A stretch of DNA of 64,000 nucleotides from Wyeomyia smithii (lineage: Eukaryota > Arthropoda > Insecta > Diptera > Culicidae): the NCBI RefSeq assembly GCF_029784165.1, contig NC_073696.1:261188494-261252493 (forward strand), given 5' to 3'. The notes under the pieces were generated by a model. The model had not been told where the DNA came from. It did not search any database and was given only the letters and a program-made list of their open reading frames with translations. Made by a program: the position numbers and the translations under genes. Each line of letters begins with the position of its first letter. The first letter of the stretch is position 1. This document shows positions 1 to 10,200 of the stretch, in pieces.

Positions 1-512
1 CTCTGCAAAATGCTGGAAACTGGGAAAATGCGGAAATCTAAAAGAACGGCAAAAAATGTGAAAAGTTTTTTTCAGCTTGAAAAGGTTATTTTTCCATAAA
101 CCATGTTTGGGCAACATGTAAACAGTTCTATGGAAAGTCGAAATGCTCTACAAAAATCCTAAAAATAACATAATCTTTTAATTTAGTGTTGAGCACCTTG
201 AACTTTTCAACATTGTTTTTTTTTAGGGATACCCTCATGTAGAGCTTTGTTGAACGCATGTTTCGACCAATCAAAGCCTAAACAAGGCCATCTTTTCCAG
301 CATAGCCGACGCTAAAGTATACGAACGATTTGATATTATAACCGATTTGTTGTTGCTGTTGTTGTTTTGTTCGCTTTTGTCCCCAAAGATACGCCTACCG
401 GAAGATTAACTCTCAGTAGTAACGTATAAAAGCTAGTACGCAGAAATTTGATGTTAAAGATTTACAAATGCGGTTAATTGTTAGAAATTTTATAAAATCA
501 GAGTTGAAAATA
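1..512. other. AT-rich sequence, no gene seen
   Basis: No convincing coding region, RNA gene or repeat boundary was recognised here. There is a short run of TTGTTG triplets near 345-370. Confidence 0.5.
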
Positions 513-1140
513 TCAAAAGGACTTCCGTAGAGGACTACCGATTATCGAGGTTTTGTAGTTTTTTGTATCGAAGTGGTCATGTCCGATCATCACCGTGATT
601 GATGCGTACGTTTGTAATGTCTGAGAAGAACGGGCCGTCGTTGAGAACGTGGTCAATTTGTTTTGCTGTACGTTGGTCGAGGTAAGAAGGGACTTTGGAC
701 TGCTAATCCGCGGGAAGCTGCGAAGTTGGTGCATAGCAGGCTGTGCGGGCCGATAACCGGCTTATATAAGTCTATTCTTCCGTTCATGTCCCCAACGACG
801 ATTTTGATATCTCTACGCGAGCAGCTATCGTAGAGTTTCTCCAGCTGTGCGTAGAACGCTTCTTTCCCTGCATCAGGTCTTCCTTCTTGAGGGCAGTGTA
901 CATTGGGAATAGTGTAGTTGTGGAACCGGCCTTTTATTCTCAACAAACACAACCTGTCGCTGATTGCCTGCCGCTTTGGTGGTACTGTGCCTTGCGGCCA
1001 CAAATCCACCGTACCTTCTCTCCTTTCAGGCAAAGCTCCTGAAGCGCAACGATGTTGAAGTGGCGGGGTTCTAGCTGATCCAGCAGAATCCGGTCGACAT
1101 CCGGGTCGTTAAGCGATCTACTGTTACATGTACTGAGCTT
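513..1140 (-). pseudogene. LINE endonuclease-domain relic
   Basis: On the minus strand a frameshifted reading frame resembles the apurinic-type endonuclease at the start of a non-LTR retrotransposon ORF2. Near 1130-1030 it reads NDPDVDRILLDQLEPRH followed by ALQE, the LQE metal-binding block. The main open stretch (1033-653) contains ISDRLCLLRIKGRFHNYT and the catalytic-loop block VVGDMNGRID. A degenerate dehydrated end near 600-560 (GHDHFDTK) stands where an SDH motif is expected. At least two frame breaks separate these blocks, and no reverse transcriptase follows, so this is a dead 3'-truncated copy. The family looks RTE- or L2-like (the type often mis-annotated as craniofacial development protein 2), but the clade is uncertain. 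Confidence 0.7.
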
Positions 1141-1451
1141 CTAATCGTCGTCCTTATTTCGTCGGCTGGGTCATTGCTGATTGTTCCGGTTTGTTTTGAA
1201 TTCTTGATTCTCCGTAGTATGTTTATTTTAGTATGCTGCCTTACTAGGGCTGCGATGCCTAGTCTCGCGTCGGAGCTGCCGCCATGGATGTAGCTGGCGA
1301 GTCACCGCATTTCATAGTTCAACCGTCCGGTCCGAATCAGTCGCTGTTTGAGCCGCCCCTAGCCTGTGGGGTAGACGCGCAGACAAGCTGCTCTCTAAGG
1401 AGAACAACTACACCACCGGTTCACCGGTTTTTCCTTGGTTGCTCGTATCCC

Positions 1452-1460
1452 AGTCGGTAC
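1452..1460. repeat. 9-bp target-site duplication, left copy
   Basis: AGTCGGTAC stands immediately before the left TIR of the THAP-bearing transposon. It is repeated exactly at 2578-2586 immediately after the right TIR. Confidence 0.85.
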
Positions 1461-1764
1461 CAATAAGGTATATACGAAGGAGCGGCAGATGAGCGAGGTT
1501 GCAAGTGTTAGATAGCAACATTTTTCGCGTGCTGAGATCGTGACGTCACAACAACCAATTATACACAGTTTGGCGCAAGAACATGTATGAATTTTGTTTG
1601 AAATATGGATCGTAAATCGTATGCAATGCATTATATTTTTGTACTATGATAATATTAGAAACTACATGTGTCTCCCAGATATTGCCATAGATTTCGAAAT
1701 CTTTTAAAATTAACTGACGAAAACGATAACGTATTTTCTTTCTCTTGTAAATTACTTTAAATGC

Positions 1765-2406
1765 TTATGCCTGAATATTTCGTATTTTCAATTTCTTGCG
1801 ATCAACGATGGATCGTAGTTCTTTGAGTTTTTTAGTTTCTTTTTGACAATTGATCTGTGGATGAATATCGTCGTAAGTAGAGCGCTCAGTCATTGGTTGA
1901 CTCGCTTCATGCAACAACAAGCCACCGCCAGCCCCAGTCGAAAAAACGTTCTCGCCGGTGCTTTGACCTGCTCGACCGAAGGAGCGCATTCTACAGCTGG
2001 TGCATTTGCCTCGTGTTGCCTCGTGTCTCCCTCGTGCCTCTGCCTCGTGTGGTTGCTCTGCTACCAGCGCGGATCTGGCTCGCACCTTCCGTGATGATAG
2101 ATTCACCGGTGGAAGTGTAAAAATTGTTGGAACGGCTGAAACGTAAACAATTACTTTTGCACAGATTGATACTTTACCTTCCGATGCTAAAATGCACCGG
2201 GAATCGGCCTGAAACCTATGTTTAAAATCCTCCGCGCGGAAATGTTGTGAGCAAACATGAAAGTTTGCGGGAAGATCCGGTACCTGACAGAACAAACGCC
2301 AGCGTTTCCCATCATCGGGATTTTTGGGAGAAGCATGTATGCTTATGCCTAACTTTTTGGCTCCCGAAACCGAAACACCACCAAGTTTAACTGAACACGA
2401 TGGCAA
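1765..2406 (-). CDS. THAP-domain protein, truncated transposase-like
   Basis: The ORF encodes 213 residues. The N-terminus matches a THAP zinc finger: Cys4, a central KRWRLFCQ block around residues 34-41, then CSQHF (Cys-x2-His type, about residues 52-56), a basic FKHRF segment, and AVPTIF near residues 91-96. AVPTIF is the THAP C-terminal hallmark. A 42-nt in-frame stretch with GTAAAG and TTTCAG ends (2136-2177) interrupts the domain just before AVPTIF and looks like an intron; removing it restores normal THAP spacing. The rest is low-complexity, ending in a basic heptad-like coiled coil (about residues 180-213). P-type transposases also follow THAP with a leucine zipper. Start choice: the first ATG, 171 bp inside the right TIR. 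It ends at a stop long before any catalytic domain. It could be a repressor-like truncated protein or simply a relic. Confidence 0.7.
   Translation of the reverse strand: MPSCSVKLGGVSVSGAKKLGISIHASPKNPDDGKRWRLFCQVPDLPANFHVCSQHFRAEDFKHRFQADSRCILASEGKVSICAKVIVYVSAVPTIFTLPPVNLSSRKVRARSALVAEQPHEAEARGRHEATRGKCTSCRMRSFGRAGQSTGENVFSTGAGGGLLLHEASQPMTERSTYDDIHPQINCQKETKKLKELRSIVDRKKLKIRNIQA
2136..2177 (-). other. Probable 42-nt intron in THAP ORF
   Basis: The segment has a GTAAAG donor, a pyrimidine-rich end and a TTTCAG acceptor. Its length is a multiple of three, so both spliced and unspliced forms stay open. Splicing joins ...CILASE to AVPTIF, the usual THAP arrangement. It is shorter than most insect introns. 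Confidence 0.55.
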
Positions 2407-2577
2407 TCGTGTTTTTTGGTAACCGTAGAACGTTAAAAACTCGAAAAAAGAACAATTTGTCGAATATTCGCACTGAATGCCAAACGTAACGATTGTTGTG
2501 ACGTCACAACTTTTTACTCGCCACCTCTGATCGCATATTGAAATCGTAATGCCACTCCTTTGTAATATACCTTATTG

Positions 2578-2586
2578 AGTCGGTAC
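2578..2586. repeat. 9-bp target-site duplication, right copy
   Basis: AGTCGGTAC is an exact match to 1452-1460. Confidence 0.85.
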
Positions 2587-3600
2587 CAAGTGGAGGTAGG
2601 AATAGGGCATTATGCTTTGAACCACACTGGGGTCTATTTTATTCTAACTAGTACGGGTGAACTGTTAAAAAGCACTGCCCAGCCGTTTACCAAATCTAGC
2701 TCTCCTCAATATCGAATCATTGTTGCTGAAAGAGCTTGGCGTTGACGATGTGTTCAAGATATTCAGTACATCTTCGGAGATTCTATCCCGAAGTGATTTT
2801 TTCTGCTTTTACGAAACTATTTTAAGCGTCATTAAATAAGCATATTCAAACTCTTTTTTTCTCTTTTTTAAAATGACATACATGAAAACTAGCCCCCCCC
2901 TAGAAATTTTCTTTAGTTGTGCCCATGATTATACTCGTAAGTACAGCGATTTTTTTGCGGATTTTTTAATTTTTTCTGTATTTTCTCTAGACATGGACCG
3001 TACAGAGAGCGGAAGGGGGGATTCATCTAATGCTGGTTTTTGTTATGAGGGAGGTGAGATTTTGTGACCTAATGCAACGAGAGATGAGAGAGATGAGAAA
3101 ATCATGAAAAAAATGCTACGTCATTTGAGTATGCTCTCTGGCCCGACCCACAGCTAGCAGAGCAACAGCTGATTTCATCACAGCAGGGCTGAGTTTTTTT
3201 TACTCGTCACTTTCCAGCGAAGCGTGAAATTACTTACTACTACAAGATTTTCGTACCTCTAAATTTTTTGAGAAAAGAGGGCCACAGAGGCCCCCTAAAA
3301 AATCTGCCCCGGCCCCCCAGTACCTCGTTATGTCTTGTTTGCTTGCTTGCAGTGTGCATGGAGCCAAGAATAACAAGAGAACTAGAATCATTCCGTGTCA
3401 TCGGTAAATGGCAATTCAAAATGGTGCTAAATCAAACAAACTTGCTTTCGAACCTCTTGCAAAAATTACATTAGGGTAAAATAGTCTGTTTCTGAATTCT
3501 ACATTGATCTTGCGGTCGTGTCTTAGAAACAACCTCTTTAACTATCTATCTATCTAACTTTAACATGGTTAAAGACATCACATGAAACACATTAAACAGC
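2587..3600. other. No gene seen
   Basis: AT-rich sequence with poly-T tracts and a CTAT run near 3542-3556. Short reading frames are present but none has recognisable domains or codon structure. Confidence 0.45.
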
Positions 3601-3700
3601 GTCCATTAATTACGTAACGTTCATAAGAGGGAAAGAGGGTATACTTGAACGTTACGAGTTGTTACAAAGGGGGAAAAGGGGAGTTAAAATCAGTTACTCC
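3601..3700. repeat. TTACGTAAC-type dispersed repeat
   Basis: The stretch contains ATTACGTAACGTTC, a G-rich tract and GTTACAAAGGGGG. The same arrangement recurs at 48420-48525 (TTACGTAACGC, G-rich tract, TTACATGGGGGG, GTTACGTAAC), so it is a dispersed repeat with palindromic TTACGTAA ends. Confidence 0.5.
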
Positions 3701-3879
3701 AAAAACGAGCATTTTTCAAAACTACACAATGTGAGCTGAATATTGATAGTTGTTTTAGTTGTGGAGATATAAAAAAACAGAACGGTCGACAGCAAAAAAC
3801 TTTCTGTAGTTCATCTCACACTGTGTATTATTTGAAAGACTTGGAGTTACATCACCTCTTGTTGAGATCAACCTTAACA

Positions 3880-4140
3880 GCTGAAATTGGTAAATGCAGC
3901 GTCTACAGTTTTGTAATCTATCTGGTGTGCCTCGAGGAAACAACCTTGGTCCGTTGCTTTTCTTAATATTTTGCAACAACATCTGTCTTGATTTGCTGTT
4001 ATTTTGCAGGCTAGTTTATGTTGATAATGTTAAAATGAATTTGGCAGTAAAAGCTGTTGCTGATTGCCGCGAGCTGCAGACCTTTTCTGCGACTTGTGTT
4101 CCAAAAATCTTCTGACAATTAGTGTGACAAAATTTTCACC
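3880..4140 (+). pseudogene. LINE reverse transcriptase relic (family B)
   Basis: The frame from 3894 reads SGVPRGNNLGPLLFLIF, a decayed form of the RT block VPQGSxLGPLLF. It continues with RLVYVDNVKM, where the catalytic YADDLKL has become YVDNVKM, so the active site is lost. The later AVADCRELQ block aligns with TIDDCRRLQ of the better preserved copy at 43705-45684. This is a short fragment of the same family, with no intact ORF. Confidence 0.7.
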
Positions 4141-4221
4141 CGGAAAATAAAATCCAAAAATTTGGATTAACAAAATTATAAGTGAATTACTCATTCGTAC
4201 ATTTGTTTTTAAGACCTTGGT

Positions 4222-4275
4222 AAATAGCTTCTCTTGAAAAAGACCACTAAAGCGGCCGAAACGTCGGGCAATTTT
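4222..4275 (+). other. Decayed hammerhead-like motif
   Basis: The sequence TTGAAAAAGACCAC-TAAA-GCGGCC-GAAACGTC resembles a hammerhead core (CUGANGA, stem II, GAAA, then CGUC). Stem II would be GACCAC against GTGGTC, with two substitutions here. Such motifs occur in retroelement ends. This copy has lost the invariant C of CUGA and is probably inactive. Confidence 0.25.
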
Positions 4276-4311
4276 ACTTAACTGTCGTGTACTTCTTTTT
4301 TAAAAACGCAA

Positions 4312-5380
4312 AATGTTAAATGTTAAATGTTAAATGTTAAATTTTAAATGTTAAATGTTAAATGTTAAATGTTAAATGTTAAATGTTAAATGTTAAATGT
4401 TAAATGTTAAATGTTAAATGTTAAATGTTAAATGTTAAATGTTAAATGTTAAATGTTAAATGTTAAATGTTAAATTTTAAATGTTAAATGTTAAATGTTA
4501 AATGTTAAATGTTAAATGTTAAATGTTAAATGTTAAATGTTAAATGTTAAATGTTAAATGTTAAATGTTAAATGTTAAATGTTAAATGTTAAATGTTAAA
4601 TGTTAAATGTTAAATGTTAAATGTTAAATGTTAAATGTTTAATGTTAAATGTTAAATGTTAAATGTTAAATGTTAAATGTTGAATGTTAAATGTTAAATG
4701 TTAAATGTTAAATGTTAAATGTTAAATGTTAAATGTTAAATGTTAAATGTTAAATGTTAAATGTTAAATGTTAAATGTTAAATGTTAAATGTTAAATGTT
4801 AAATGTTAAATGTTAAATGTTAAATGTTAAATGTTAAATGTTAAATGTTAAATGTTAAATGTTAAATGTTAAATGTTAAATGTTAAATGTTAAATGTTAA
4901 ATGTTAAATGTTAAATGTTAAATGTTAAATGTTAAATGTTAAATGTTAAATGTTAAATGTTAAATGTTAAATGTTAAATGTTAAATGTTAAATGTTAAAT
5001 GTTAAATGTTAAATGTTAAATGTTAAATGTTAAATGTTAAATGTTAAATGTTAAATGTTAAATGTTAAATGTTAAATGTTAAATGTTGAATGTTAAATGT
5101 TAAATGTTGAATGTTAAATGTTAAATGTTAAATGTTAAATGTTAAATGTTAAATGTTAAATGTTAAATGTTAAATGTTAAATGTTAAATGTTAAATGTTA
5201 AATGTTAAATGTTAAATGTTAAATGTTAAATGTTAAATGTTAAATGTTAAATGTTAAATGTTAAATGTTAAATGTTAAATGTTAAATGTTAAATGTTAAA
5301 TGTTAAATGTTAAATGTTAAATGTTAAATGTTAAATGTTAAATGTTAAATGTTAAATGTTAAATGTTAAATGTTAAATGT
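4312..5380. repeat. Heptamer satellite (TTAAATG)n, left block
   Basis: About 152 nearly perfect head-to-tail copies of TTAAATG run for 1.07 kb. There are only sparse variants, such as TTAAATT, TTTAATG and TTGAATG. The block ends exactly where the LINE 5' end starts and resumes after the LINE poly(A), so the LINE interrupts a formerly continuous array of at least 1.5 kb. Confidence 0.97.
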
Positions 5381-5414
5381 CCATTCTGTGCCGAACACGC
5401 ATCAGTACTGGACG
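5380..5414 (+). promoter_or_regulatory. LINE internal promoter: initiator plus DPE
   Basis: TCCATTCT at the LINE 5' boundary fits an initiator. With the A at 5383 as +1, positions +28 to +32 (5410-5414) read GGACG, a full match to the downstream promoter element RGWYV. TATA-less initiator/DPE promoters at the very 5' end are known for insect LINEs such as jockey and the I factor. The spacing supports this being the true 5' end. Confidence 0.6.
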
Positions 5415-5835
5415 TGTTTGGTGATCGGTCCGATAGAGTATAAAACAAAAGACGTGTGAACAAGTGTTGGCATTGTTTGCCTGGTCGAGTGAAATAAATC
5501 CGGGTTCAAGGTCGTTCCTTTGTGCAACTGTTTCGCATCGTGACTGCCAGCTGGTGCGTAAGCCGATTTGGCTGCTGGCTGGATTGTGCTACAGCAGTGG
5601 ACGAGACACAAACGAGGAAAAAGAAGAAGCCATCAGTGTCAGCGAGTCGTATCGCTGTGTGGAGTGATCTCAGATCTCACACCTGGCTCGCTGCTGGTGG
5701 CTGTTTGGTGCTGCTGTATTGGTGCTGCTGGCTGTAACGGCTGCTACTTCGAACGATCGGACAACCAACCTTACTGGAAGGGAGAAATAAAAAGGTACGT
5801 GTTCTTGTCAGCGCTAGTGCGCTAAACATAGCGCG

Positions 5836-7206
5836 ATGGATGTAGATCCCTCGCCTCCCGCGCCACCATCCCCGAACCCCTCTGACCCTGACCCTTCTGT
5901 TACCCCCTCCCCTGTTCATTCTTCAGTCCCCCCTCGCCCCAGGCTTTACCCAGACGGAGCCCAGGGCAGCTATACTGTTTATTTTCGGCCAAAGGCAGGA
6001 CCGAAATCGAAAAAGTTGAACCTCTTGCAGATTTCTAAAGACCTGACGAAGGAGTACAAGGGCGTGACCGAAATTTCCAAGGTCCGGCCTAACAAGCTCC
6101 GTGTCGTGGTCGGTAACCTGAAAGAGGCCAACGATATAGCTTGCTCTGAGCTCTTCACACGCGAGTATCGCGTTTACATACCCGCACGAGACGTGGAGAT
6201 CGACGGTGTCATAACCGATTCGAGTCTGTCCGTCGAGTGTATACTGCAAAGTGCCAAAGGGTGCTTTAAGAACAAAACGTGTCCCGAAGTAAAGGTGCTC
6301 GACTGCAAGCAATTGCGGTCAGCATCGATCATCGGTGGCAAAACAGTATACACTCCGTCAGACTCGTTTCGAGTTACGTTCGCCGGGTCTGCACTACCAA
6401 GCCACGTCTCGATCCACCGGGTTCGTCTCCCTGTGAGGCTCTACGTGCCCCGCGTCATGAACTGCCTGAATTGCAAGCAGTTAGGCCATACAGCCGCCTA
6501 CTGCTGCAATAAGGCACGTTGTGGCAAGTGTGGGGAGTCTCATGCGGAAGATTCTTGCAGTGTTAACGCTGAAAAGTGTATTCACTGCGGAGAAAATCTG
6601 CATGAGCTCTCGACATGTGCGGTGTACATGCAGCGCAGGGATAAAATAAAACGGTCTCTCAAAGAGCGTTCAAAGCGTTCCTACGCTGACATGCTGAAGA
6701 AGACCGTTACCACTTCTCCCGTTACTTCGAACCCCTTCGATCTGTTGCCCTCTGAGGAAACCGATTCTGACGATTCACCAGCGGGAGCATCTTACGCCAA
6801 TCCTGGGGAGTCTAGAAAGAGGAAAAGTGTTTCCTCTCCTAAACTTCCCAGAAAAGGTCCTAAGATTTCTCAAAGTGAAATGAAGGTTACAAACAAACCA
6901 AACAGTGCTGCGGAAAAACCGAAGCAAACTCCTCCTGGGCTGGCAAATTTAAAGTCCCAGAAGGAGTTCCCAGCACTGCCAGGAACATCTAAAACCCCAG
7001 TTGCTCCTTTTACACTCCCAGTTGATGAAACAAACTCTGGATTAGTGAAATTTTCTGACATTGTGGACTGGATTTTTGAAACTTTCAATGTACCCGATCC
7101 AATTAAAATTTTTCTTACAGCATTCCTCCCAACAGTTAGATCATTTTTGAAGCAGTTGACTGCCCAATGGCCTCTCCTTGCAGCGATTGTATCCTTCGAT
7201 GCCTAA
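5836..7206 (+). CDS. LINE ORF1 protein (gag-like, zinc knuckle)
   Basis: The 456-residue ORF1 product binds the element RNA and forms the ribonucleoprotein particle. Domains in order: a Pro/Ser-rich N-terminus (about 5-39); a compact segment of about 45-125 that could be an RRM-like fold (VYFRPK, RVVVGNL blocks); then three zinc knuckles. Knuckle 1 is C210-x2-C213-x4-H218-x4-C223. Knuckle 2 is C229-x2-C232-x3-H236-x4-C241. Knuckle 3 is C248-x2-C251-x4-H256-x4-C261. A basic stretch follows (about 268-290), then a Ser/Lys-rich linker and a hydrophobic C-terminus. The start is the first ATG after the 5' UTR. The stop overlaps the ORF2 start. The G+C-rich N-terminal third contrasts with the AT-rich C-terminal part. 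Confidence 0.93.
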   Translation: MDVDPSPPAPPSPNPSDPDPSVTPSPVHSSVPPRPRLYPDGAQGSYTVYFRPKAGPKSKKLNLLQISKDLTKEYKGVTEISKVRPNKLRVVVGNLKEANDIACSELFTREYRVYIPARDVEIDGVITDSSLSVECILQSAKGCFKNKTCPEVKVLDCKQLRSASIIGGKTVYTPSDSFRVTFAGSALPSHVSIHRVRLPVRLYVPRVMNCLNCKQLGHTAAYCCNKARCGKCGESHAEDSCSVNAEKCIHCGENLHELSTCAVYMQRRDKIKRSLKERSKRSYADMLKKTVTTSPVTSNPFDLLPSEETDSDDSPAGASYANPGESRKRKSVSSPKLPRKGPKISQSEMKVTNKPNSAAEKPKQTPPGLANLKSQKEFPALPGTSKTPVAPFTLPVDETNSGLVKFSDIVDWIFETFNVPDPIKIFLTAFLPTVRSFLKQLTAQWPLLAAIVSFDA

Positions 7207-10200
7207 TTCAACTGCGTATATGAAGGATTCTATCTCTGTCTTACAGTGGAATTGTAGAAGTATTTTACCAAAAATTGATTCGTTTAAAGTTTTGATAAAT
7301 AAAAACAAATGCGATGCATTTTCCCTTTGTGAAACTTGGCTTACTTCAAATATTGATCTCAACTTCCATGATTTTAATATTATTCGCCTTGATCGAGACA
7401 CCCCATATGGAGGAGTACTTTTAGGGATTAAAAAGTGCTATTCTTTCTATCGTATTAACCTCCCCTCGATTCCAGGCATCGAAGTTGTCGCATGTCAAAT
7501 GACAATACAAGGTAAAGAGCTTTGTATTGCCTCAATATATATTCCCCCCAGAGCACAGGTTGGGCAACGGCTGCTCTTTGATTTAATAGAACTTCTTCCC
7601 TCGCCACGTTTGATTTTGGGAGACTTCAACTCTCATGGCGTGGCTTGGGGTTCCCCATACAATGATAACCGCTCCTCTTTAATCTATAACCTTTGCGATG
7701 ACTTCGACATGACTATTTTAAACAACGGTGAAATGACACGTATCCCGAAACCTCCAGCGCGCCCAAGCGCTTTGGATCTATCCTTATGTTCGACGTCGCT
7801 ACGGTTGGATTGCACATGGAAGGTAATCCTCGATCCTCACGGTAGCGACCATCTGCCTATTCTTATTTCAATTACTAACGGGTCAACTCGCATGCGACCA
7901 ATTGACATTCCGTATGACCTCACACGAAATGTCGATTGGAAGTTATACGAGGAAATGATTTCAAAAGCGGTCGAGTCGATTCAACATCATTCACCACTTG
8001 AAGAATACAACCTCCTCGCGGGCTTGATTCTCAACGCCGCGTTGCAAGCCCAAACGAAGAAATATCCCGGCGTAACGATCAAAGAACGGCCTCCCACTCC
8101 GTGGTGGGACCAAGAGTGCCCCGATGTCTACACGCAAAGATCCGACGCGTTTAAGGCCTACCAGACGGGAGGTATACCTGGCGACTATTTACGGTATTCG
8201 GAGCTTGATACCAAGCTTAAAAGCTTGGCTAAAGCAAAGAAACGTGGATATTGGCGTCGGTTCGTGAACGAGACGTCGAGGGAGACATCGATGAGCACTC
8301 TTTGGAACACAGCCCGAAGAATGCGGAATCGCGTAACGGTCAACGAAAGCGAGGAGTCTTCAAGTAGGTGGATATTTGATTTTGCCAGGAAAGTATGTCC
8401 GGACTCTGTTCCTGAGCAAAATATTGTTCGCGATGCGTCTCCGGGCCACGACGCGATAGAATCACCTTTTACGATGGCAGAACTTTCAGTTGCCCTCCTG
8501 TCCTGTAACAATAACGCGCCTGGATTAGATAGAATCAAATTCAACTTGTTGAAGAATCTACCCGGCAATGCCAAGAGGCGCTTGTTGAACTTGTTCAATA
8601 AGTTCCTGGAGCAAAACATTGTACCGCAGGATTGGAGGCAAGTGAAGGTGATCGCCATCCAAAAACCAGGGAAACCAGCTTCTAATCACAACTCTTATAG
8701 GCCGATTGCAATGCTATCCTGTATCCGGAAATTGATGGAAAAAATGATACTCCGTCGTTTAGACCACTGGGTCGAATCAAATGGTCTACTATCAGAAACT
8801 CAATTTGGCTTCCGCCGTGCCAAAGGGACGAATGATTGTCTTGCGTTGCTTTCAACAGATATTCAGCTGGCGTATGCTCGTAAAGAACAAATGGCGTCTG
8901 CGTTCTTGGACATTAAGGGGGCTTTTGATTCCGTTTCTATTGACATTCTTTCGGGTAAACTTCACCGACAAGGATTTTCTCCAATTTTGAACAATTTTTT
9001 GCACAACTTGTTGTCCGAAAAGCACATGCATTTTACGCATGGCGATTTGGCAACTTTTCGCATTAGCTACATGGGTCTTCCCCAGGGCTCATGTTTAAGC
9101 CCCCTTCTTTACAACTTTTATGTAAATGACATCGACGAATGTCTGGCAAATTCATGCACGATAAGACAACTTGCAGACGACAGTGTAATCTCTGTTACAG
9201 GAGCCAAAGCTGCCGATTTGCAAGGACCATTGCAAGATACCTTGGACAATTTGTCTGCTTGGGCTTTACAGCTAGGTATCGAATTCTCTCCGGAGAAGAC
9301 TGAGATAGTAGTTTTTTCTAGGAAGCATGAACCTGCTCAGCTTCAAACACAATTAATGGGTAAAACGATTTCTCAGGTTTTGGTACACAAATATCTTGGT
9401 GTCTGGTTCGACTCTAAAGGCACCTGGGGTTGTCACGTGAGGTATCTGATGAAAAAATGTCAACAAAGAGTGAATTTTCTTCGTACAATAACCGGACAAT
9501 GGTGGGGAGCCCATCCAGGAGACCTTATAAGGCTTTACCAAACAACGATATTGTCTGTTATTGAATACGGGTGTTTCTGCTTCCGCTCCGCAGCAAACAC
9601 ACATTTGATCAAACTGGAGCGAATACAATATCGTTGTTTGCGTATCGCCTTAGGTTGCATGCAGTCGACCCATACGATGAGTTTGGAGGTTTTAGCTGGA
9701 GTACTACCATTGAAAAACCGCTTCTGGAGCCTGTCTTCTCGTATTCTAATCAAATGTGAGGTCTTGAACCGTCCCGTGATTGAAAATTTTGAAAGGTTAA
9801 TCGAACTTAATTCTCAAACCCGTTTTATGACATTGTATTTCAATCACATGTCCCAAAATATTAACCCTTCTTCGAATATTCCAAATCGTGTCGACTTATC
9901 AAATACTTCTGATTCTACTGTGTTTTTCGATACATCCATGATAGAAGAAACTCGTGGAATCCCGGATCATTTACGCGTGCAGCAGATCCCTAAAATTTTT
10001 TCCAATAAATATCGAAACATCAACTGCGACAATATGTACTACACTGACGGATCACTTCTTGATGGGTCCACTGGCTTCGGTATCTTCAATAACAATTTAA
10101 CCGTCTCCCATAAGCTCGATAATCCTGCTTCTGTTTACGTCGCAGAATTAGCTGCAATTCAGTACACCCTAGGGATTATCGAAAAAATGCCCACGGACCA

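Larger units (their letters stand above)
1461..2577. mobile_element. Non-autonomous TIR transposon carrying a THAP ORF
   Basis: The 1117-bp unit begins CAATAAGGTATA and ends with its inverted complement TATACCTTATTG. The inverted similarity extends about 27 bp with a few mismatches. It is flanked by a perfect 9-bp direct duplication, AGTCGGTAC. Both subterminal regions also carry TGACGTCACAACAA-like sequence in inverted orientation. A THAP-domain ORF lies inside on the minus strand. THAP is the DNA-binding domain of P-type and some other cut-and-paste transposases, but no DDE catalytic domain is present, so this copy cannot mobilise itself. An 8-bp duplication would be expected for P and hAT elements and 9 bp is typical of Mutator-like elements, so the superfamily is unresolved. 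It inserted into what may be the upstream part of the LINE relic at 513-1140. Confidence 0.85.

Noticed and set aside
4312..5380. Heptamer array as a CRISPR or telomere array
   Set aside because: There are no spacers, the unit is 7 bp and AT-only apart from one G, and it does not match the TTAGG insect telomere repeat.
5923..6312. Antisense 129-codon frame inside LINE ORF1
   Set aside because: It is a shadow of the sense ORF1, which has clear zinc knuckles. The antisense product has no recognisable domain.
7178..7198. ORF2 start at the upstream end of the open frame
   Set aside because: Position 7178 is TTG. The first ATG in frame is 7199, which also gives the neat overlap with the ORF1 stop.
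8185..8658. Antisense 157-codon frame inside LINE ORF2
   Set aside because: It lies fully within the RT coding region and has no family signature.
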